The translations under genes and the position numbers were made by a program. A stretch of DNA of 64,000 nt from Globicatella sulfidifaciens DSM 15739 (GTDB taxonomy: Bacteria; Bacillota; Bacilli; Lactobacillales; Aerococcaceae): the NCBI RefSeq assembly GCF_900167405.1, contig NZ_FUWO01000013.1, forward strand, positions 1 to 64,000, in the 5' to 3' direction. How positions within the stretch are numbered: position 1 is the first letter of the stretch; each line of letters begins with the position of its first letter. Positions 63,459 through 64,000 of the stretch are shown one piece after another. Under the pieces are notes generated by a model. That model did no database searches and was not told the origin of the DNA. It saw only the letters and a list, made by a program, of their open reading frames with translations.

Positions 63459-64000
63459 ATGGTAGATAATATTATTAAATCAGTAGCAGAGAAATTATCC
63501 TCTCTGTCTTATATAGAAGGTATTGTTTTAGGTGGTTCACGTGCAAGGGGCACCCATACAGAGGATTCGGATATAGATATCGGCATCTATTACAATTCAG
63601 AATCATTTGACATAAATACTATTAATCAATTCGCTACAAAGCTGGATGATGAGCATAGAAATAACCTTGTTGTACCTCCCGGAGCATGGGGTGATTGGAT
63701 TAATGGCGGCGGATGGTTAGTCATAAACGGGTATCATGTGGATTTAATTTTACGTGATATTAAACGTGTGGAACAAATAATGAAAGATACAGAGCACGGA
63801 ATTGTTACTGCCAATTATCAGACTGGGCATCCCCATGGTTATATTAGTGCAATGTATCGAGGAGAATTAGCGATTAGCAAAATACTATATGCTAAGAATG
63901 AAAGCTTATGCGAATTAAAAAAACAGGCAGAAACTTATCCCAATGCTTTGCAGAAAAGTTTAGTTAACTTTTTTATGTTTGAAGCAGGGTTCTCTTTAAT
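63459..64000 (+). CDS. Nucleotidyltransferase-domain protein, 3' end outside the window
   Basis: About 180 codons are visible. The pol-beta-type motif GGSRARGTHTEDSDIDIG (25-42) has Gly26-Ser27 and the metal-binding Asp38 and Asp40, as in aminoglycoside and lincosamide adenylyltransferases. The rest (LVINGYHVDLILRDI, TGHPHGYISAMYRGEL) is typical of an uncharacterised branch. AAAGGAG precedes the ATG by 8 bp. A resistance role is possible but cannot be claimed from sequence. Confidence 0.8.
   Translation, partial: MVDNIIKSVAEKLSSLSYIEGIVLGGSRARGTHTEDSDIDIGIYYNSESFDINTINQFATKLDDEHRNNLVVPPGAWGDWINGGGWLVINGYHVDLILRDIKRVEQIMKDTEHGIVTANYQTGHPHGYISAMYRGELAISKILYAKNESLCELKKQAETYPNALQKSLVNFFMFEAGFSL

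Overview
The window looks like chromosome of a low-GC Gram-positive coccus of the order Lactobacillales. The grounds are AT-rich DNA, strong AGGAGG-type ribosome binding sites, tRNA genes without encoded CCA ends, a MurT/GatD lipid II amidation pair, a YhfI/LplJ-like pair, a CcpA cre box and a CopYAZB copper operon. Genus cannot be fixed from the sequence alone; Aerococcaceae or Carnobacteriaceae-like lineages would fit.

Layout. 1-385: end of a tRNA cluster (His partial, Gln, Cys, Leu) with a terminator. 786-4380: an unknown gene under a predicted cre site, then anaerobic ribonucleotide reductase nrdDG behind two NrdR boxes 32 bp apart. 4600-18620: a mosaic copper-resistance island. It has a decayed first cop locus (copY start lost, copY fused by deletion to a copZ tail) whose copper promoter now faces an L,D-transpeptidase gene; then an IS30 remnant, a two-repeat YdhK (DUF1541) lipoprotein, an IS481-like element with an in-frame stop, intact copYAZB, a frameshifted adk, a second lgt, and a decayed IS66 element. 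18770-34600: ordinary core genes (M42 peptidase, MBL hydrolase, lipoate ligase, membrane XRE regulator, gatD/murT, a nuclease-like secreted protein, HD hydrolase, a two-component system, endonuclease V-like protein, TspO-like protein, an RlmCD-type methyltransferase), separated by long, degenerate, repeat-bearing spacers.

34819-62967: a prophage remnant with its left part missing. It starts at a junction with the C-terminal stump of a restriction-endonuclease-like gene. First comes a small peptide-modification-like operon (partial protein, DUF4314, amidoligase, gamma-glutamylcyclotransferase). A macrolide-resistance erm cassette, with two leader peptides and a truncated upstream erm copy, sits where the small terminase would be expected. 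Then come large terminase, portal, protease, capsid, connectors, tail chaperone with a -1 frameshift, tape measure, tail tip with a split GH18 glycosidase, holin, amidase, an opposite-strand accessory pair (DUF6602 nuclease-like), and three serine recombinase genes. 63000-64000: a DUF1413 gene under a strong promoter with a perfect palindrome, and the start of a nucleotidyltransferase gene.

The best candidate for an undescribed system is the DUF4314-amidoligase-cyclotransferase operon. Two of its proteins end in the same roughly 45-residue module. The rearranged erm attenuator and the duplicated copper promoter in front of an L,D-transpeptidase with an altered active-site motif are the next most interesting.
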